64,000 nt of DNA from Ephydatia muelleri (taxonomy: Eukaryota; Porifera; Demospongiae; Spongillida; Spongillidae): NCBI GenBank assembly GCA_013339895.1, contig JABACO010000004.1, positions 3,254,688-3,318,687 on the forward strand. The letters are read 5' to 3'. Each line of letters begins with the position of its first letter. Within the stretch, counting starts at the first letter, position 1. A model generated the notes under the pieces. The model ran no database searches and was not told where the DNA came from. It was given only the letters and a program-made list of their open reading frames with translations. Below are positions 59,458-64,000 of this stretch, one piece after another. Both the position numbers and the translations under genes were made by a program.

Positions 59458-59570
59458 CTAGCTAGAAATGGGCAGAGGTTTGGTAAGCCACGGAGAGCAG
59501 TCCTCGATACAATCTGAATCCACGGGTTTAATAACATTTCCAGTGTTTATTGGGGTCAAATAACATCCCT
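59458..59570 (-). CDS. Upstream exon of gene 3, possibly decayed
   Basis: After a CAATGGACAG acceptor the minus strand reads GCYLTPINTGNVIKPVDSD, CIEDCSPWLTKPLPISS, then a stop. ED CS.WL.KPLPIS is shared with the gene 2 exon (23865-24125) and NTGNVIKP with exon A of gene 1. The sequence past the stop still resembles the gene 2 exon in a shifted frame, so the 3' part has diverged or decayed. Confidence 0.4.
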
Positions 59571-60329
59571 CTGTCCATTGAAATAAAAATTGACATTGAA
59601 TTTTTCCTATCATCCTGACCCAAATAATGCCTCTCAAATTGCAGGAAATGTGTAAATTGACTTCTGGGGGAGGGCAGGGGACTGGATGCCCCTCTCCCTC
59701 CAACTTCCCCCTTCTCTCTGCTGGCCTGACCACTCTTCAATTGCTTCCAGCGGGCCTGTCTGTGGTATGCTTTGGGTGGCCTTGCTGCTTTATTAAACCT
59801 TGTCTCTGAATGAGTAGTTTGCTGTATGCAGCCACATCTAGTGGCATAGGTGTGACGCAAGGTACATTCACACACAAACACACACCACACCACTCCCCCT
59901 CCCAACATTCACACATAGTTAACATGTATTGTTGGTACTTTCCTTCCTGTACATACCAGACTACAACCTATGCCAGATCCCATACATACCAGACCTCTGT
60001 ACACAGACTAACCATTTATATCCTGCAGGTCTTATAGCTATGGCCATCAGAGCAATCTCTTCTACAGAGGATATCATTGGATACGGCAGCAAGTCCATGT
60101 AAGTGTACACATTGTGTGTGCCTATGCATTTGTGTATGTGTAGGACTAAACACCTTCTTAGTTTATTTAGCTTGCTCACTTTCCTGTGTGCTATATCTAT
60201 ACTACATCAGTTTTCTCCCCAGACTTATGGAAAGACAAGGTACTATGTATTAGGCCAAGCCTGGCAATGGGCAGACATCGAGGCACACTAGCATACATAC
60301 ATTGGGGCATATAATTAGAATGTGCGAGT

Positions 60330-61205
60330 GGGGGGGGGGGGTGGAGGGGGAGGGGTGTGTGGAGGGGGAGGGGTGTGTGGAGGGGGAGGAAGATAAAGTT
60401 GTAGGTATGCAGCTATACATGCATAGAGCCATGTGCAAGTGTGTGTTGTAGAGATTTTATACTTGTAGGCTTTTCTATGAGTGACTGCATGCTGCTGAGC
60501 TAGGTACATGTACACATGCCATCAGTTGCTTTCCAACCACTGGGGTTTAAGATCAATGCAATTATGAAATGTGGTACATACAGCACTGTAGTCATAATGC
60601 AAGCTCTCTATTGTGATTGGGAGTGTGAAAAAAGCATTGTGAGCTTGAGTACAAAGTACAGGTGGTTAGTTAATCTCCTCCCCTTGTAAAACAGATGTCC
60701 TCACTTGCCACAAACATCTGCGTAACGTGCTTGTTGATTTCTGCCATCGTACCCACTATGGAGTGAGGGTAGAGTCAGGGGCAGTCTTACACCTGACTTA
60801 AACCATACCCAGCCAGCAGATGTGCTTGTCCTCATTTGGGAGAGAGGGAAACATGCTGCAATTGACATCACGGTGACCTCTCTTCCATCCGAACAGCAGC
60901 AAGCCTGTCTGAAGGGGCTGCAGCAGAGGAGGGTGAGACCAGAAAGCATATAATCAATGAACCTAAGTGATTGGAGCTGGGATTGTTGTAAACAGCATAC
61001 TCAAACTACCTTTATCTGAAAAGTTGTAAATTCGCAAATGTATATGTATATACAGAGCACCATGCACTGATTAGCCAAGCTTGAAATTGAGGCAGCAACC
61101 TCTCCGTAACACGCACACATAACACACATACCACCACAGCCGGATTGAAGCTGGGTAGTAACCTTGGATATGCTTTTTGTGCTGATCTTGTTTACAAGTG
61201 TGCTA
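60330..61205. repeat. Right arm of the ~1-kb inverted repeat
   Basis: Inverted partner of 51340-52375, with the same order of blocks on the complementary strand. It holds the LINE tail at 60690-60965. A GGAGGGGGAGGGGTGTGT repeat occurs near 60335-60390. Confidence 0.75.
60690..60965 (+). pseudogene. LINE tail fragment
   Basis: The plus strand reads DVLTCHKHLRNVLVDFCHR, then with frame changes VLIWERGKHAAIDITVTS, and SLSEGAAAEEGETRKHIINE followed by a PK stop LELG. It is the same domain as at 36222, 36755 and 51700. Confidence 0.6.
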
Positions 61206-61328
61206 CATGTAGTGTTGTGTGTGAGATATTGGAGTGTTGTCATGTACAATGGTGCCTCTTCCCGTACCAAGGTCTGCTCTCAAACAGCCCCCCCCCTCCT
61301 CTTTCTCCTACTGTTGGTGGAGTGCTCA

Positions 61329-61570
61329 ACATGCAGCCCTCCAGATTATATTAGCACCTGTGGTTTTAGTACTATATAACCTTTACCGCATATCCAGAAA
61401 TGAGCGGTCAACGGAAACTTTGAAAGTCAGGATTAGCAACAGCATACAATCACAAATGACCAAAATCCTGACTTTCAAAGTTTCCGTTGACCGCTCATTT
61501 CTGGATATGCGGTAAAGGTTACATAGTACTAAAACCACAGGTGCTAATATAATCTGGAGGGCTGCATGTT

Positions 61571-61571
<1 letters not shown>
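61329..61571. repeat. Near-perfect hairpin with ~100-bp arms
   Basis: The left arm, about 61329-61432, includes CCTCCAGATTATATTAGCAC, GCATATCCAGAAATGAGCGG and CAACGGAAACTTTGAAAGTC. The right arm, about 61469-61571, is its complement with only one or two differences. The loop is about 35 bp. The ATATCCAGAAATG word links it to the dispersed family at 44949 and 63627. Confidence 0.85.
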
Positions 61572-62480
<909 letters not shown>

Positions 62481-62926
62481 CTCCACTATGTCAGTAATAT
62501 TTCCTCAGCGGGGTTCCACTTGCATGAACTGAAATAGCTTAAACTGCAAGGGCTACTTGGCAATTGCACTGGACACTATTGTTGATTACCTCTGACCTAC
62601 TGTGCAGGAAGAGGAGAAATTACCAAAAAAGAAATTATGAATGCTGGGAAGAAGGCATACAGACTAGCAGAAAACGACGAAGAACTTGAATACTGTTACA
62701 TGTACTTTTTGCTCCTAAAAAATACACTCCCAACCATCTGGATCTACATGCAGCAAAGTAATGAAACTGATTTTTAAACAAAATAAAGCATAAAGCAAGG
62801 CTTAGCATGCAAGCACAAATTTCAACCAGTAGTGTCTGATTTTATCGTGACGGTGTTGAAGTTGACATCGCCTTTAGCCTGCAACGTATACATAATTATT
62901 AACTCGGCTCCACACTCGGATCACGT

Positions 62927-63193
62927 GCCATCCCCCTGATAATTATCGCGCAACGTCTAAGTTAAAAGATAGATTCAAAGCTTCTGGGGCCCTATATGGC
63001 GAAGCGTACAACGTTCCACATGACCCATTGCTGGGGTCGAAGGGGTACCCCGCTTCGACTACATCATAGGTGTAGTCAGGGCGAGGTACCCTTGCAAGAC
63101 GTTGTGAGGATCGTTGTACCAGAAGCTTTGAATCTCCATTCGTTGTAACCATGACTTAATTAGATGTTGCACGATAATTATCAGGGGGATGGC
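62927..63193. mobile_element. Hairpin MITE with GCCATCCCCCTGATAATTAT ends
   Basis: The left end GCCATCCCCCTGATAATTAT and the right end ATAATTATCAGGGGGATGGC are perfect inverted repeats. Inner words such as AAAGCTTCTGG and CCAGAAGCTTT, and GGGGTACCCC near the middle, extend the hairpin across most of its 267 bp. Confidence 0.8.
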
Positions 63194-63329
63194 CCGTGTT
63201 CCGAATGTTAATACATATGTACGACTAGACAAAATTTAGCAGCCTCGCCATAATTGGCCACCCCCAACCCCGGCCCTGTACTTACTTGGCCTATGCAAGA
63301 CGGACGGACTCCTTCCCCTGCTCATATTT

Positions 63330-63465
63330 TATCGCAAGGGGAGGGACTCGTACTTGGCAAGCCAGATGTAACCGTACTATGACGACTAGCACTAGAATAG
63401 TACGGTCACGTCGAACTACGTCCGTCTGGCTTGCGAGACTAGTACTTCCCTTTGTATTTTATCGC
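63330..63465. mobile_element. Small hairpin MITE
   Basis: TACTTGGCAAGCCAGATG and GTCTGGCTTGCGAGACTAGTA form imperfect inverted arms, with GTACTATGACGA pairing near the centre. TTTTATCGCA.GGGGA lies on both sides in direct orientation. Confidence 0.55.
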
Positions 63466-63626
63466 AGGGGACAGTTAGAAACCACCCCACCATGGAAGTT
63501 CCGACATTAACTAGGCCCCATTAATAGCTGTGGTGACGTAATTATATAATCCCTAGGTCTCGTGAGCTTGCTCTCGCCATTATTAACAACTTTATTGATC
63601 GGATTACGCAATGTGGATTAAATTTA

Positions 63627-63945
63627 GCGCGGTAGAAATTAATTTTTTTGTCTTGAATGTAGCTCAAGAATTGTTCATGGTATAATTTTTTGAAGTACAT
63701 ATATCATAATCAGACCGATTTATACTACATTATAAACTAGTTTACAATTCAATTTGAAAACAAAAAGCAAGATGACCGCCTATGTATGGGCCATTTCTGG
63801 ATATGGCGAATGCAGACCGTACGATTACTGTTAGATAAGATATAACTCTCTCTCTCTCTCTCTCTGGCAGTTCTCTCATACTTGTATTCCAAAGGCAAGA
63901 AAGCTGAACTTTATAATTTCATATGTCTCTTGAGAGCCTGAAAAA
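63627..63945. mobile_element. ATATCCAGAAATG-end repeat, copy 2, inverted
   Basis: 63627-63809 is an inverted copy of 44949-45130, ending GGCCATTTCTGGATAT. Its continuation, 63810-63945, is an inverted copy of about 50990-51115 (GGCAGTTCTC, CAAGAAAGCTGAACTTTATA, TTGAGAGCCTG). The family element is therefore longer than either piece. Confidence 0.6.
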
Positions 63946-64000
63946 CGGTTTAGTTGCTTCTTATGGATAATTTGTGTGTCGAGACGCTATAATCCAGCCG

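Noticed and set aside
60031-60097. Possible plus-strand exon (TCCTGCAG acceptor, GTAAGTG donor)
   Set aside because: Two frames are open but no neighbouring exon fits, and it lies next to repeat sequence opposite gene 3. Too weak to list.

Overview
The window looks like nuclear DNA of an animal, most likely a marine non-bilaterian such as a sponge (low confidence on the phylum). It is AT-rich, full of ACATGTACATGT and TGCATGCA words and long (GT)n/(AC)n tracts. Its genes are split into small exons with GT-AG introns, and mobile elements dominate. I see no rRNA, tRNA, CRISPR array or bacterial operon structure.

Layout. 1-12.4 kb: a plus-strand gene of small exons that all begin and end in phase 2. 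A 2.55-kb block carrying two of these exons is tandemly duplicated, and one duplication edge lies inside a Tc1-like transposon. A hairpin-transposon family (foldback family A) and a second foldback element are interleaved. 12.4-22.6 kb: an 830-bp palindromic copy of family A, then a young Ty1/copia fossil that now lies in two oppositely oriented pieces. 22.6-28 kb: a second member of the exon family, with a last exon holding a perfect in-frame 249-bp duplication. 28-36 kb: mostly non-coding, with a decayed ORF at 30 kb and a nine-copy 154-bp tandem array at 32.3-33.7 kb. 36-41 kb: LINE 3' fragments, a minus-strand host gene with BEN-like features and consistent exon phases, and a decayed transposase resembling the tnp2/DUF4218 group. 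43-48 kb: small duplications, a tyrosine-recombinase fossil and microsatellites. 48.9-49.8 kb: a hAT element with perfect 8-bp target duplications and a RAG1-like fragment inside it. 51-54.3 kb: LINE pieces and a decayed minus-strand gene with RAG1-like N-terminal zinc-binding motifs. 57-59.6 kb: a third member of the exon family, on the minus strand. 60-64 kb: an inverted partner of the 51-52 kb repeat, nested inverted duplications around GT tracts, and several hairpin MITEs.

How parts relate. The three loci at 4-12, 24-28 and 57-60 kb share exon sequences and phase. Their short exons with a GD..xLVYxxxPN pattern, followed by a last exon with a GYV tyrosine motif, resemble the end of the STAT SH2 domain and the STAT phosphotyrosine tail. 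I call the family STAT-like, tentatively. The most unusual material is this phase-2 exon family with its recent duplications, the RAG1-like N-terminal gene with a related fragment trapped in a hAT element, and the 154-bp array whose units carry AP-1, E-box and ETS-type words.
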